A stretch of 64,000 nt of DNA from Pseudomonas versuta (GTDB lineage: Bacteria; Pseudomonadota; Gammaproteobacteria; Pseudomonadales; Pseudomonadaceae): assembly GCF_001294575.1 (NCBI RefSeq), contig NZ_CP012676.1, forward strand, positions 4,544,001 to 4,608,000, in the 5' to 3' direction. Below, one piece after another: positions 27,983-36,682 of the stretch. The notes below the pieces were generated by a model. The model did not search any database. It was not told the origin of the DNA and saw only the letters and a list, made by a program, of their open reading frames with translations. Position 1 is the first letter of the stretch. Every line of letters begins with the position of its first letter. The position numbers were made by a program, and so were the translations under genes.

Positions 27983-28876
27983 TCACAGTAACTGCTTGAG
28001 GGCTGTCAGCTCCTGGGCCGTTGCGCCTTTGATAAACCGCTCAATCTGGCTCAGCGTGTCGGGCAGGTTCAAATGCTCGGGCTGGATCTCTTCCCCGGTA
28101 CTGACCAGCAGCGCAAAGTGGATCACGTTCTCCAGCTCCCGGGTGTTGCCCGGCCAGCTGTGGCGCTCCAGCACACGTTGCGCACTGTCGCTGATAAATG
28201 GCACGGGCAGGTTCAAACGCTGGCTGTATATGCCCAAAAAATATTCGGCCAGCGACAAGATATCCCCGGGCCGTTCGCGCAAGGCCGGCAAATCCAGGCG
28301 CCCTTCGCTGAGGTAGTGATACAGCCGTTCGTGGAACTTGCCGGCACTCACCGCCTGCGCCAGATCAATGCTGGTGGCCGCCACCAGCCGCACGTCGACC
28401 GGGCTCGGTTGGTGGGCGCCCACGCGAGTGACTTCGTGGGTTTCCAGGGCTGCCAGCAGCTTGACTTGAATGGCCAGCGGCAAGTCGCCGATTTCGTCCA
28501 GATACAACGTACCGCCATTGGCCGAGCCGAACCATCCGGCACGGCTGCTGGCCGAGCTGTTGTGCGCACCCGGGGCGTAACCGAACAACTCTGCGTCGGC
28601 ATAGGTGGGGCTGATTGCCCCGCAGTTCACCGACACGAACAGCCCGGTGCGATCACTGGCGCGGTGGATGTGGCGGGCGAGCAACTCTTTGCCGCTGCCG
28701 GTTTCGCCACGAATCAGTACCGGCAACGCGCGCGGTGCCAGCTGTTCAAGGTCGTTGCGAAGCTGACGCGAGCGCGGATCAACGAATACCAGCGCTTTGG
28801 CGCGAATGCTCAGTGGGCTTTTTTCAGCGTCGGGAAAGGTCAGCAGCGGCTGACCAAAGGTTTCATGCAGGCTCAT
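27983..28876 (-). CDS. Sigma-54 activator-like AAA+ protein, degenerate and lacking HTH
   Basis: A 297-aa relative of sigma-54 enhancer-binding proteins reduced to the AAA+ domain. Walker A GETGSGKE (57-64), Walker B GGTLYLDE (121-128) and sensor II GNTREL (243-248) are intact. The GAFTGA loop that touches sigma-54 is GAHNSS (103-108). The segment that is normally F-R-x-D-L-x-x-R-L reads FHERLYHYL (181-189), so both usual arginine-finger positions are His182 and Tyr188. The protein stops after sensor II without a Fis-type DNA-binding domain, and has no receiver domain. A normal activator role is therefore unlikely. It lies upstream of metQ across the REP array. Confidence 0.85.
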   Translation of the reverse strand: MSLHETFGQPLLTFPDAEKSPLSIRAKALVFVDPRSRQLRNDLEQLAPRALPVLIRGETGSGKELLARHIHRASDRTGLFVSVNCGAISPTYADAELFGYAPGAHNSSASSRAGWFGSANGGTLYLDEIGDLPLAIQVKLLAALETHEVTRVGAHQPSPVDVRLVAATSIDLAQAVSAGKFHERLYHYLSEGRLDLPALRERPGDILSLAEYFLGIYSQRLNLPVPFISDSAQRVLERHSWPGNTRELENVIHFALLVSTGEEIQPEHLNLPDTLSQIERFIKGATAQELTALKQLL

Positions 28877-28926
28877 GGCTGGCTCCCGCCCGCCGCCGAT
28901 GGGTGGGCGCGGGCGTTACAAAAAAT

Positions 28927-29508
28927 TCATGCGCGGCGCAGGGCGCCTTGCTCGATGCGGGTTTGCAGGCGATACAAAAAGGCGAACCCCTGTTCCCAGC
29001 GCTGGTGACCGGATTTGACGTTGATATGCCCGGCTCCGCTGATGATCCCGATCTTGGCACCCCACTGGCGGGCGAACTCCATGGCCCGGGGCGCGCTGAC
29101 TGCAGAATCGTTATCGGAGCTGACAATCTGGCTTGGAAACGGCAACGGCTGGTCTGGAATCGGTGCAAAGTTACGTAAGGCCGGGGCGCAAGCCGGGCGT
29201 TCGACATCGGCCGGGGCCACCATCAAGGCGCCTCGCACCTGGTTCAGCAAGCTGGACGGGGCGCGCTCGGCCCAGTGCGCAACCGTGATGCATCCCAGGC
29301 TATGGGCAATCAGAATCACCGGGGTGCTGTCGGCGGCAATTGCTTCGGCCAGGGCTGCGATCCAGTCTTCACGACGCGGTGTCAGCCAGTCGTCCTGCTC
29401 CACCCGGGTACTGTTCGGTAAGCTGTTTTGCCAGTGGGTTTGCCAATGATCGTCGGACGAACCTTGCCAGCCCGGCACTATCAAATAGCGTATCGATTCG
29501 TTGCCCAT
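28927..29508 (-). CDS. RBBP9/YdeN-family serine hydrolase
   Basis: Small alpha/beta hydrolase of 193 aa. The nucleophile elbow AHSLGC (about residue 68), the family start YLIVPGWQGSSDDHWQTHWQ, an acidic residue in IVSSDND and the catalytic His in GAGHINVKSG complete the Ser-Asp-His triad. No signal peptide. It sits 50 bp upstream of the degenerate AAA+ gene in the same direction, so the two may be co-transcribed. Natural substrate unknown. Confidence 0.9.
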   Translation of the reverse strand: MGNESIRYLIVPGWQGSSDDHWQTHWQNSLPNSTRVEQDDWLTPRREDWIAALAEAIAADSTPVILIAHSLGCITVAHWAERAPSSLLNQVRGALMVAPADVERPACAPALRNFAPIPDQPLPFPSQIVSSDNDSAVSAPRAMEFARQWGAKIGIISGAGHINVKSGHQRWEQGFAFLYRLQTRIEQGALRRA

Positions 29509-29662
29509 GGGTGTGCGTCTCCAGCGGTATGTGTGTTACCGAGTCAGTATAGGGACGGTTTTTAGATTCGCTAAGGAATAAGAAGCTATTTATTAATAAC
29601 CAAAAAATCATTTCTGGCGGTGCGCTAAACTCAGCGCATCGTCCACTCCAAGAGCTGCCGCC

Positions 29663-30142
29663 ATGAAAAGCCTGGTCGACCACCTAAGCCAATACGCCGC
29701 CTACCACCGTGACCCGCGCAATATCGTCAGCCATTTCATCGGTATCCCGTTGATCGTGATGGCTGTTGCGGTGTTGTTGTCGAGGCCGCAGTGGGCAGGC
29801 GTTTCGCCCGCCCTGCTGGTGATGCTGGCCAGCGCTGTGTTTTATCTGCGCCTTGAGCGGCGACTGGGGCTGTTGATGACACTGTTATTGGGCCTGGCCG
29901 TGTGGTTCGGGCACACCCTGGCGGCGCTGAGTACGGGGGCGTGGCTGGGCTGGGGAGTCGGCTTGTTTGTTGTCGGCTGGGCGATTCAGTTTGTCGGGCA
30001 TTACTACGAAGGGCGCAAACCGGCGTTTATCGATGACGTGACCGGGCTGATCGTGGGGCCGCTGTTTGTGGTGGTGGAGCTGGCCTTTTTGCTGGGCTGG
30101 CGCGGGGATTTGCAGCGCGAGATCGAGGCGCGGCAGGTCTGA
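29663..30142 (+). CDS. Mpo1-like (DUF962) membrane protein
   Basis: A 159-aa integral membrane protein with about four hydrophobic helices. It keeps the histidine motifs of the Mpo1 family, YHRDPRNIVSHFIGIP at the N-terminus and QFVGHYYEGRKPAF near residue 112. In yeast Mpo1 is an Fe2+-dependent dioxygenase that shortens 2-hydroxy fatty acids; the same chemistry in bacteria is an extrapolation. It stands alone, divergent from the hydrolase gene and followed by a REP-like palindrome. Confidence 0.88.
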   Translation: MKSLVDHLSQYAAYHRDPRNIVSHFIGIPLIVMAVAVLLSRPQWAGVSPALLVMLASAVFYLRLERRLGLLMTLLLGLAVWFGHTLAALSTGAWLGWGVGLFVVGWAIQFVGHYYEGRKPAFIDDVTGLIVGPLFVVVELAFLLGWRGDLQREIEARQV

Positions 30143-30145
30143 TTT

Positions 30146-30200
30146 TGTGAGAGCCAGCTTGCTGGCGATGGCTGCATCGCTGGCAAGCCAGCTCCCACAG
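30146..30200. repeat. REP-like inverted repeat, variant sequence
   Basis: Arms TGTGAGAGCCAGCTTGCTGG... (30146-30169) and its imperfect inverse (30176-30199) form a long stem. The core GAGCCAGCTTGCTGGC differs from the two main REP families. It lies between convergent genes. Confidence 0.75.
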
Positions 30201-30207
30201 ACTTTAG

Positions 30208-30855
30208 TCAGCCTTTGAACGCCTGATGTAGCTGTGCCAGCGTCTCAAAGTGGTATTTGGGCGCGAACGAGTTCAACTCTTCAAAACTGCCAAAGCCATA
30301 GCCCACGGCTGCCGCGTCCATCCCGTTGTCGCGGGCACCGATCAGGTCGTGCTTGCGGTCGCCGATCATCAGGGTCTGGGCCGGGTCCAGCCCTTGCTCC
30401 TGCATCAAATGGGCAATCAGCTCGACCTTGTTGGTGCGGGTGCCGTCCAGTTCGCTGCCGTAGATCACCTTGAAGTGTTTGGCGAAATCAAAATGCCGGG
30501 CGATTTCCCGCGCATAGACGTGGGGCTTGGACGTCGCGATAAACAGCTGGCGCCCCTGCCCTTGCAGCTCTTCCAGCAGCTGTGGCACGCCGTCGAAGAT
30601 GTGATTTTCATACAGGCCGGTTACCGCAAAACGCTCGCGGTAGAAGCCCATTGCTTCCCACGCCTGCGCCTCGTCAAAGCCATAGGTGGCCATGAACTGT
30701 TGCAGCAAGGGCGGGCCGATAAAGTGTTCGAGGCTGGTCAGGTCGGGTTCATCAATCCCCATTTTGCTCAGGCCAAACTGGATCGAGCGGGTGATGCCCT
30801 CACGCGGGTCCGTCAGGGTGCCGTCGAGGTCGAACAAAACGTTTTGGTAGTGCAT
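30208..30855 (-). CDS. HAD-superfamily phosphatase (Gph-like)
   Basis: A 215-aa haloacid-dehalogenase-type phosphatase. Motif I LFDLDGTLTD is at residues 7-16 (nucleophile and acid Asp), the alpha-helical cap spans about 17-80, motif II is IATSKP, motif III carries the Lys of TNKVEL, and motif IV is MIGDRKHDLIGA. The ATG at 30855 has GGAG upstream and starts MHYQNVLF; the longer frame begins with TTG. It resembles phosphoglycolate phosphatase or nucleotidase members; the exact substrate cannot be assigned. It lies 22 bp downstream of the gamma carbonic anhydrase gene, probably in one operon. Confidence 0.88.
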   Translation of the reverse strand: MHYQNVLFDLDGTLTDPREGITRSIQFGLSKMGIDEPDLTSLEHFIGPPLLQQFMATYGFDEAQAWEAMGFYRERFAVTGLYENHIFDGVPQLLEELQGQGRQLFIATSKPHVYAREIARHFDFAKHFKVIYGSELDGTRTNKVELIAHLMQEQGLDPAQTLMIGDRKHDLIGARDNGMDAAAVGYGFGSFEELNSFAPKYHFETLAQLHQAFKG

Positions 30856-30877
30856 GCAGGGCTCCAAAATAGTGAGC

Positions 30878-31426
30878 TTAAACTGGCAGGTCGTAGCCTT
30901 CGGCCAAGTGCTGGTCTTTGAGTTTTACGTAGTTGCCGGCGCTGTAGGTGAAGAAGGCCTGCTCTTTTTCAGTCAGCGCGCGCACTTGTCTGACCGGGCT
31001 GCCGACATACAGAAAGCCGCTGGCAAGACGCTTGCCGGGGGGGACCAGACTGCCTGCGCCGACAATCACCTGGTCTTCAATGACGGCGCCGTCCATGACG
31101 ATGCTGCCCATGCCGATCAAAATGCGGCTGCCCACGGTACAGCCATGCAGCATGACTTTGTGGGCGATGGTGACGTCATCGCCGATCAACAGCGGGAAAC
31201 CGTCCGGATTAAAGGGCCCGGCGTGGGTGATGTGCAGCACGCAGCCGTCCTGCACGCTGGTGCGCGCGCCGATGCGGATGCGGTGCATGTCACCGCGGAT
31301 GACGGTCAGCGGCCAGACAGAACTGTCGGCGCCAATCTCGACATCGCCGATCACTACCGCCGAACGATCGACAAAGGCGCGCTCGCCCAAAGTCGGTGTG
31401 TGCTGCTGGAACGGACGAATGGACAC
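30878..31426 (-). CDS. Gamma-class carbonic anhydrase family protein
   Basis: A 182-aa left-handed beta-helix protein built from hexapeptide repeats (VVIGDVEIGADSSVWPLTVI, IGDDVTIAHKVMLHG and so on). The gamma-CA zinc ligands correspond to His in LHITHAGP, and His in IAHKVMLHG; RGDMHRIRIGA and SVQDG are conserved. Start is GTG at 31426 after AAGGAAG; the protein begins MSIRPFQQ. Divergent from prlC, the same pairing as in P. aeruginosa. Many such proteins show weak or no hydratase activity, so activity is not certain. Confidence 0.92.
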   Translation of the reverse strand: MSIRPFQQHTPTLGERAFVDRSAVVIGDVEIGADSSVWPLTVIRGDMHRIRIGARTSVQDGCVLHITHAGPFNPDGFPLLIGDDVTIAHKVMLHGCTVGSRILIGMGSIVMDGAVIEDQVIVGAGSLVPPGKRLASGFLYVGSPVRQVRALTEKEQAFFTYSAGNYVKLKDQHLAEGYDLPV

Positions 31427-31527
31427 AAATAGCTTCCTTCTTTAGCAGTGATAGCGGGGCTGATTGCTGCGCCGTGCGGCGATTGTAATTAAGATGGCTC
31501 GATGTTTCCCCAGCTAAGGTGCTTAAC

Positions 31528-33579
31528 GTGAGCGAGAACAACCCTCTTTTGCAGCCCTACGACCTGCCGCCGTTCTCGGCGATCCGTCCTGAGCACGTAC
31601 AGCCGGCCATCGAGCAGATCCTCGCCGACAACCGCGCCGGCATTAAAAAAATCCTCGCCGACCAGGGGCAGAAGCCTACCTGGGCCGGCCTGGTATTGGC
31701 GATGGATGAGTTGAACGACAGGCTGGGCGCCGCCTGGAGCCCGGTCAGCCACCTGAATGCGGTGTGCAACAGTGCCGAGCTGCGCGAAGCCTACGAGGCC
31801 TGCTTGCCTGCATTGAGCGCCTATTCGACCGAGATGGGCCAGAACCGCGAGCTGTTCCAAGCCTTCGAAGCCCTGGCCCATAGCCCGCAAGTCGCCGATT
31901 TTGATCAGGCACAAAAAACCATTCTCGAGCACTCGCTGCGTGATTTCCGTCTGTCGGGCATTGATCTGCCGCCAGCCGAGCAAAAGCGCTACGCCGAAGT
32001 GCAGAGCAAGCTGTCGGAACTTGGCAGCAAGTTTTCCAACCAGCTGCTGGATGCGACCCAGGCCTGGACCAAACACATCACCGACGAAGCTGCACTGGCG
32101 GGCCTGACTGAGTCGGCCAAGGCGCAAATGGCGGCAGCCGCACAGGCCAAAGGCCTTGATGGCTGGCTGATCAGCCTGGAGTTCCCGAGCTACTTCCCGG
32201 TCATGACCTACGCCGAAGACCGCGCCCTGCGCGAAGAAGTTTACGCCGCGTACTGCACCCGCGCCTCGGACCAGGGCCCGAATGCCGGCAAGTTCGACAA
32301 CGGTCCGGTGATGGAAGAAATCCTCGACCTGCGTCAGGAACTGGCCGGGCTCCTGGGTTTTGCCAGCTTTGCCGAACTGAGCCTGGCCACCAAAATGGCT
32401 GAAACCCCGGATCAGGTACTGACCTTCCTGCGCGACCTTGCCAAGCGCAGCAAACCTTTTGCTGCCCGCGATCTGGAGCAGCTGCAAGCCTACGCTGCCG
32501 AGCAGGGCTGCCCGGAGCTGAAAAGCTGGGACAGCGGGTTCTTTGGCGAGAAGTTGCGTGAGCAACGTTACAGCGTGTCCCAGGAAGCGCTGCGGGTTTA
32601 CTTCCCGATCGACAAGGTACTGGGCGGCCTGTTTGCCATTGTGCAGAAGCTGTACGGCATCGAAATCGCTGAAATCAAGGGTTTTGACACCTGGCACCCG
32701 GACGTTCGCCTGTTCGAAATCAAGGAAAACGGCCAGCACATCGGGCGTTTCTTCTTTGACCTCTATGCCCGCGCCAACAAGCGTGGCGGCGCATGGATGG
32801 ACGGCGCCCGTGATCGTCGCCGCACCGCTGCCGGCACCCTGCAAAACCCGGTAGCCAATCTGGTGTGCAACTTCACCCCGGCAGTTGCGGGCAAGCCTGC
32901 GCTGCTGACCCACGATGAAGTCACCACCCTGTTCCACGAGTTCGGCCACGGCCTGCACCACATGCTGACCGAGATCGAACATGCGGGCGTATCCGGCATC
33001 AACGGCGTGGCATGGGATGCGGTCGAGCTGCCGAGCCAGTTCATGGAGAACTGGTGCTGGGAGCCTGAAGGCCTGGCGCTGATTTCCGGTCACTACGAAA
33101 CCGGTGAAGCCCTGCCCAAGGACCTGCTGGACAAGATGCTCGCGGCCAAGAACTTCCAGTCCGGGCTGATGATGGTTCGCCAGCTGGAATTCTCGCTGTT
33201 CGACTTCGAACTGCACGCCACCCACGGCGATGGCCGCAGCGTGGCGCAGGTGCTGGACGGCATCCGCGACGAGGTCTCGGTCATGCGTCCACCGGCCTAC
33301 AACCGCTTCCCGAACAGCTTCGCGCATATCTTTGCCGGCGGTTACGCGGCGGGTTATTACAGCTACAAATGGGCTGAAGTGTTGTCGGCGGATGCGTTCT
33401 CGCGCTTTGAAGAAGAAGGCGTGTTCAACCCGCACACCGGCAAGGCTTTCCGTCAGGCCATTCTGGCCCGGGGCGGTTCGCTGGCACCGATGGAGTTGTT
33501 CAAGGACTTCCGTGGCCGTGAGCCTTCGATTGACGCGTTGCTGCGTCACAGCGGTCTGACCGAGGACGCGGCAGCATGA
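31528..33579 (+). CDS. prlC: Oligopeptidase A
   Basis: M3 family zinc metallopeptidase of the cytoplasm that degrades oligopeptides, including released signal peptides. The 683-aa protein has the catalytic HEFGHGLHH (HEXXH, about residue 470) with the third ligand Glu a few residues later, inside the conserved C-terminal half. The GTG at 31528 is preferred (MSENNPLLQPYDLPPF, AAGGTG upstream) over the in-frame GTG three codons earlier, which overlaps that ribosome site. The yheV-like gene overlaps its stop as ATGA. Confidence 0.95.
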   Translation: MSENNPLLQPYDLPPFSAIRPEHVQPAIEQILADNRAGIKKILADQGQKPTWAGLVLAMDELNDRLGAAWSPVSHLNAVCNSAELREAYEACLPALSAYSTEMGQNRELFQAFEALAHSPQVADFDQAQKTILEHSLRDFRLSGIDLPPAEQKRYAEVQSKLSELGSKFSNQLLDATQAWTKHITDEAALAGLTESAKAQMAAAAQAKGLDGWLISLEFPSYFPVMTYAEDRALREEVYAAYCTRASDQGPNAGKFDNGPVMEEILDLRQELAGLLGFASFAELSLATKMAETPDQVLTFLRDLAKRSKPFAARDLEQLQAYAAEQGCPELKSWDSGFFGEKLREQRYSVSQEALRVYFPIDKVLGGLFAIVQKLYGIEIAEIKGFDTWHPDVRLFEIKENGQHIGRFFFDLYARANKRGGAWMDGARDRRRTAAGTLQNPVANLVCNFTPAVAGKPALLTHDEVTTLFHEFGHGLHHMLTEIEHAGVSGINGVAWDAVELPSQFMENWCWEPEGLALISGHYETGEALPKDLLDKMLAAKNFQSGLMMVRQLEFSLFDFELHATHGDGRSVAQVLDGIRDEVSVMRPPAYNRFPNSFAHIFAGGYAAGYYSYKWAEVLSADAFSRFEEEGVFNPHTGKAFRQAILARGGSLAPMELFKDFRGREPSIDALLRHSGLTEDAAA

Positions 33580-33857
33580 GTGATGCACCGGTGAACGTGA
33601 CCAAAAAACGCTTTATCGCCGGGGCTGTCTGCCCGGCGTGCAGCGAGCCTGACAAGTTGATGATGTGGAACGAAGATGAAGTGCCGCACCGCGAATGCGT
33701 GGCCTGCGGTTACTCGGACACGTTGAATGAACAAGGCCTGTCGGTGCCCAAGGAATTGGGTACGCGGGTGAATGTTTCAGCCCTGAAAAAAGCCCCGGAC
33801 CCCAAGGTTCAGGCGGTACAGTTTTTTCCGAATCCTAAGCTGAAAAAACCGCAATAA
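33576..33857 (+). CDS. YheV-family zinc-ribbon protein
   Basis: A 93-aa protein with a four-cysteine zinc ribbon: CPAC (residues 18-21) and CVACGY (about 41-46). It matches the YheV/DUF2387 family, which accompanies prlC in many gamma-proteobacteria. The ATG overlaps the prlC TGA by 4 bp, so translation is coupled. The C-terminal tail is Lys- and Pro-rich. Function is unknown; a link with the peptidase is suggested only by the conserved pairing. Confidence 0.9.
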   Translation: MSDAPVNVTKKRFIAGAVCPACSEPDKLMMWNEDEVPHRECVACGYSDTLNEQGLSVPKELGTRVNVSALKKAPDPKVQAVQFFPNPKLKKPQ

Positions 33858-33861
33858 AAAA

Positions 33862-33893
33862 CCCGCAGGAGCGAGCAAGCTCGCTCCTGCGGG
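33862..33893. repeat. REP palindrome, possible terminator
   Basis: A perfect 15-bp stem CCCGCAGGAGCGAGC / GCTCGCTCCTGCGGG with AA loop, directly after the yheV-like gene and before the convergent cysA end. An A-run on its left could act as U-tail for leftward transcripts. Confidence 0.9.
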
Positions 33894-33902
33894 TGTTGGT
33901 GG

Positions 33903-34883
33903 TTAGCCCTTCTGCCATACTTTGGGCTTGAAGAACAACGTCTGGCCACGGGCCAGATCGGTCAGGCTGTCGTGGTCCTTGACCACTTCAACTTCGATCA
34001 GCTCGCTTTGCCCCTCAACCTTCAACGTCACCCGGGTGGTCGCACCCAACGGGCGAATGTCGCGTACCTCGGCGCCATGATGGTCTTCGAGTTCGTGACG
34101 CGACAGCGACACTTCGTGCGGACGGAACAGCAGGTGCTGGTCTTCACCGATGTGCAGACGGTTGGAGTCGCCCAGGAAGTGGTAAACGAAGTCGCTGGCC
34201 GGGTTTTCGTAAACTTCGCCCGGTGAGCCGATCTGTTCGATCACGCCCTTGTTCATGACCACGATACGGTCGGCGACTTCCATCGCTTCTTCCTGGTCGT
34301 GGGTCACGAATACCGAAGTCAGGTTGATGTCTTCGTGCAGGCGCGCCAACCAGCGGCGCAGCTCTTTACGGACCTTGGCATCAAGCGCGCCGAACGGTTC
34401 GTCCAGCAACAGTACCTTGGGTTCCACCGCCAGGGCGCGGGCCAGGGCGATACGCTGGCGCTGACCGCCGGACAACTGCTCCGGGTAACGGTCGGACAAC
34501 CAGTCCAGTTGCACCATGTTCAGCAGTTCGTGGACTTTTTCGGCGATGCGGGTTTCGCTCGGGCGTTCTTTTTTCGGCTTCATGCGCAGGCCGAAGGCGA
34601 CGTTGTCGAACACCGTCATGTGGCGGAACAAGGCGTAATGCTGGAACACGAAACCGACGTTGCGATCGCGGACATCGTGGCCGGAGACATCTTCACCGTG
34701 GAACACGATGCTGCCTTCGTCCGGGGTTTCCAGGCCGGCGATGATGCGCAGCAAGGTGGTTTTGCCGCAGCCGGAAGGGCCGAGCAAGGCCACCAGTTCG
34801 CCGCTGTGGATGTCCAGATTGATGCTGTTCAGGGCCTTGAAGGCATTGAAGTTCTTGCTGACGTTACGGACTTCGATCGACAT
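33903..34883 (-). CDS. cysA: Sulfate/thiosulfate ABC transporter ATPase
   Basis: ATPase of the sulfate permease, 326 aa. Walker [10 protein letters not shown] (about residues 35-43), Q-loop FVFQHYALF, signature LSGGQRQR, Walker [13 protein letters not shown] and H-loop VTHDQEEA form the nucleotide-binding domain (1-235); a TOBE-like regulatory domain follows. It is the last gene of the leftward operon oscA-sbp-cysT-cysW-cysA, 3 bp after cysW. Confidence 0.96.
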   Translation of the reverse strand: MSIEVRNVSKNFNAFKALNSINLDIHSGELVALLGPSGCGKTTLLRIIAGLETPDEGSIVFHGEDVSGHDVRDRNVGFVFQHYALFRHMTVFDNVAFGLRMKPKKERPSETRIAEKVHELLNMVQLDWLSDRYPEQLSGGQRQRIALARALAVEPKVLLLDEPFGALDAKVRKELRRWLARLHEDINLTSVFVTHDQEEAMEVADRIVVMNKGVIEQIGSPGEVYENPASDFVYHFLGDSNRLHIGEDQHLLFRPHEVSLSRHELEDHHGAEVRDIRPLGATTRVTLKVEGQSELIEVEVVKDHDSLTDLARGQTLFFKPKVWQKG

Positions 34884-34886
34884 GGT

Positions 34887-35759
34887 TTATTCCTCCGCGG
34901 CGCTGGCGCGCAGGCGGTTAATACGGGATTCGCTCCACTGCTTGAGCAGCAGGATGAAGAGCGCCAGGATCAGCAACAGGGTGGCCACAGCGAAGGCGGC
35001 AACGTGGTTGTACTCGTTGTAGAGGATCTCGACGTGCAGCGGCAGGGTGTTGGTCACCCCGCGAATGTGCCCGGATACCACCGACACCGCGCCAAACTCG
35101 CCCATCGCCCGTGCAGTACACAGCACCACACCGTAGATCAGGCCCCATTTGATATTGGGCACGGTCACGTGCCAGAACATCTGCCAGCCATTGGCGCCCA
35201 GCAGGCGTGCGGCTTCTTCCTCTTGAGTGCCCTGCTCCTGCATCAGCGGGATCAGCTCACGGGCCACGAAGGGCACGGTGACGAAGATGGTCGCCAGCAC
35301 GATACCGGGCAGCGCGAAGACGATCTGGATGTCGTGGTCTTGCAGCCATGGGCCGAAGAAGCCCTGGGCGCCGAACATCAGCACGTAGACCAGACCGGCG
35401 ATGACCGGCGATACCGAGAACGGCAGGTCAATCAGGGTGACCAGAATGCTTTTGCCGCGGAAGCTGTATTTGCTCACGCACCAGGCCGCGCTGACGCCGA
35501 ATACCACGTTCAGCGGTACCGAAATCACCACGGCAATGATGGTCAGCTTGAGGGCTGACAGGGCGTCGGGTTCGAGGATGGCGTCGAGGAACGTGCCGAC
35601 TCCCATTTTCAAACCCTGGGACACCACGATCAGCAGTGGCAGCAACAGGAACAGGGTGAAAAACAGCCATCCGAAGCCGATCAGCAGGCGTCGCGACAGC
35701 GGGCTGCCACGGCGGGCGGCGTTGGCTACGGATGAGGCGCTCAGTGTTGAGTTGGACAT
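34887..35759 (-). CDS. cysW: Sulfate ABC transporter permease CysW
   Basis: One of two channel subunits of the sulfate permease, 290 aa, six predicted transmembrane helices. The EAA loop that meets CysA is readable as [21 protein letters not shown] (about residues 180-200). It is 13 bp downstream of cysT and 3 bp upstream of cysA, consistent with one transcript. Co-assembly with CysT and CysA is known for the family. Confidence 0.95.
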   Translation of the reverse strand: MSNSTLSASSVANAARRGSPLSRRLLIGFGWLFFTLFLLLPLLIVVSQGLKMGVGTFLDAILEPDALSALKLTIIAVVISVPLNVVFGVSAAWCVSKYSFRGKSILVTLIDLPFSVSPVIAGLVYVLMFGAQGFFGPWLQDHDIQIVFALPGIVLATIFVTVPFVARELIPLMQEQGTQEEEAARLLGANGWQMFWHVTVPNIKWGLIYGVVLCTARAMGEFGAVSVVSGHIRGVTNTLPLHVEILYNEYNHVAAFAVATLLLILALFILLLKQWSESRINRLRASAAEE

Positions 35760-35772
35760 GGTCAGGCCTCCT

Positions 35773-36591
35773 TCACGGTTTTTCGATGCGCCGCTGGATC
35801 AAGTTGATCACCAGCAGCAAAACGAAGGAAACCACCAGCATCATCACGCCAATGGCAGTGGCGCCGGTGTAGTCGTATTGGTCCAGCTTGACCATGATCA
35901 GCAACGGCAGGATTTCAGTTTTGAACGGCATGTTGCCGGCGATGAAAATCACCGAGCCGTACTCACCGACGCCGCGGGCGAAGGCCAGGGCGAAACCGGT
36001 CAACCAGGCGGGCAACAAGGCCGGCACCAGAATGTAGCGGAACACTTGCAGCGGCTTGGCGCCCAGGCAGGCGGCGGCTTCTTCGATTTCACGCGGGATG
36101 TCCGCCAGCACGGGCTGCACGGTGCGGACCACAAACGGCAGGGTGACGAAGGTCAGTGCCAGGGTGATACCCATCGGGGTGTAGGCGATTTTGAAGCCCA
36201 GGTCAGCGGCGAACTGGCCGATCCAGCCGTTGGGGGCATATAGCGCGGTCAGCGCAATGCCCGCCACTGCGGTCGGCAAGGCAAATGGCAGGTCGATCAT
36301 GGCATCGATGATCTTGCGTCCGGGGAAGGTATAACGCACCAGCACCCAGGCCAGTACGGTACCGATCACGCCGTTGATAATGGCGGCAAAAAAGGCGGTT
36401 CCAAAGCTCAGCTGCAGTGCAGCCAGTACTCTTGGGGCAGTGATGATGGCCCAGAACTGGTCCCAGGTCAGTTGTGCGGCATGTACAAACATCGCCGCCA
36501 GAGGAATAAGCACGATGAGGCTGAGGTACACCAAGGTGTAACCCAGCGTCAGCCCGAAGCCGGGTATGACGGGGGAGATACGACGTGACAT
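35773..36591 (-). CDS. cysT: Sulfate ABC transporter permease CysT (CysU)
   Basis: The partner channel subunit, 272 aa, six hydrophobic helices. The protein opens with [20 protein letters not shown], typical of CysT, and the EAA loop is [21 protein letters not shown] near residue 165. It lies about 90 bp downstream of sbp; the gap holds a short GC-rich hairpin (36614-36634, AAGCCCGCAA...TTGCGGGCTT), which could trim the transcript so that the binding protein is made in excess. Confidence 0.95.
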   Translation of the reverse strand: MSRRISPVIPGFGLTLGYTLVYLSLIVLIPLAAMFVHAAQLTWDQFWAIITAPRVLAALQLSFGTAFFAAIINGVIGTVLAWVLVRYTFPGRKIIDAMIDLPFALPTAVAGIALTALYAPNGWIGQFAADLGFKIAYTPMGITLALTFVTLPFVVRTVQPVLADIPREIEEAAACLGAKPLQVFRYILVPALLPAWLTGFALAFARGVGEYGSVIFIAGNMPFKTEILPLLIMVKLDQYDYTGATAIGVMMLVVSFVLLLVINLIQRRIEKP

Positions 36592-36613
36592 AAAAGTCCT
36601 TGGTTAACGCACG

Positions 36614-36634
36614 AAGCCCGCAACCAATTGCGGG
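36614..36634 (-). terminator. Attenuating hairpin between sbp and cysT (candidate)
   Basis: AAGCCCGCAA and TTGCGGGCTT form a perfect 10-bp stem directly downstream of sbp. It lacks a long U-run, so it may act as a partial terminator or as an mRNA-stability hairpin that lets sbp exceed the permease genes. Confidence 0.45.
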
Positions 36635-36682
36635 CTTGATGTTCTAGCTTTCCAGCGAGGCTAAATGCCCCGCTCCCACAGG

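Noticed and set aside
31489..33588. 699-codon ORF on the minus strand
   Set aside because: Fully antisense to prlC, whose metalloprotease motifs are intact; shadow of third-position GC bias.
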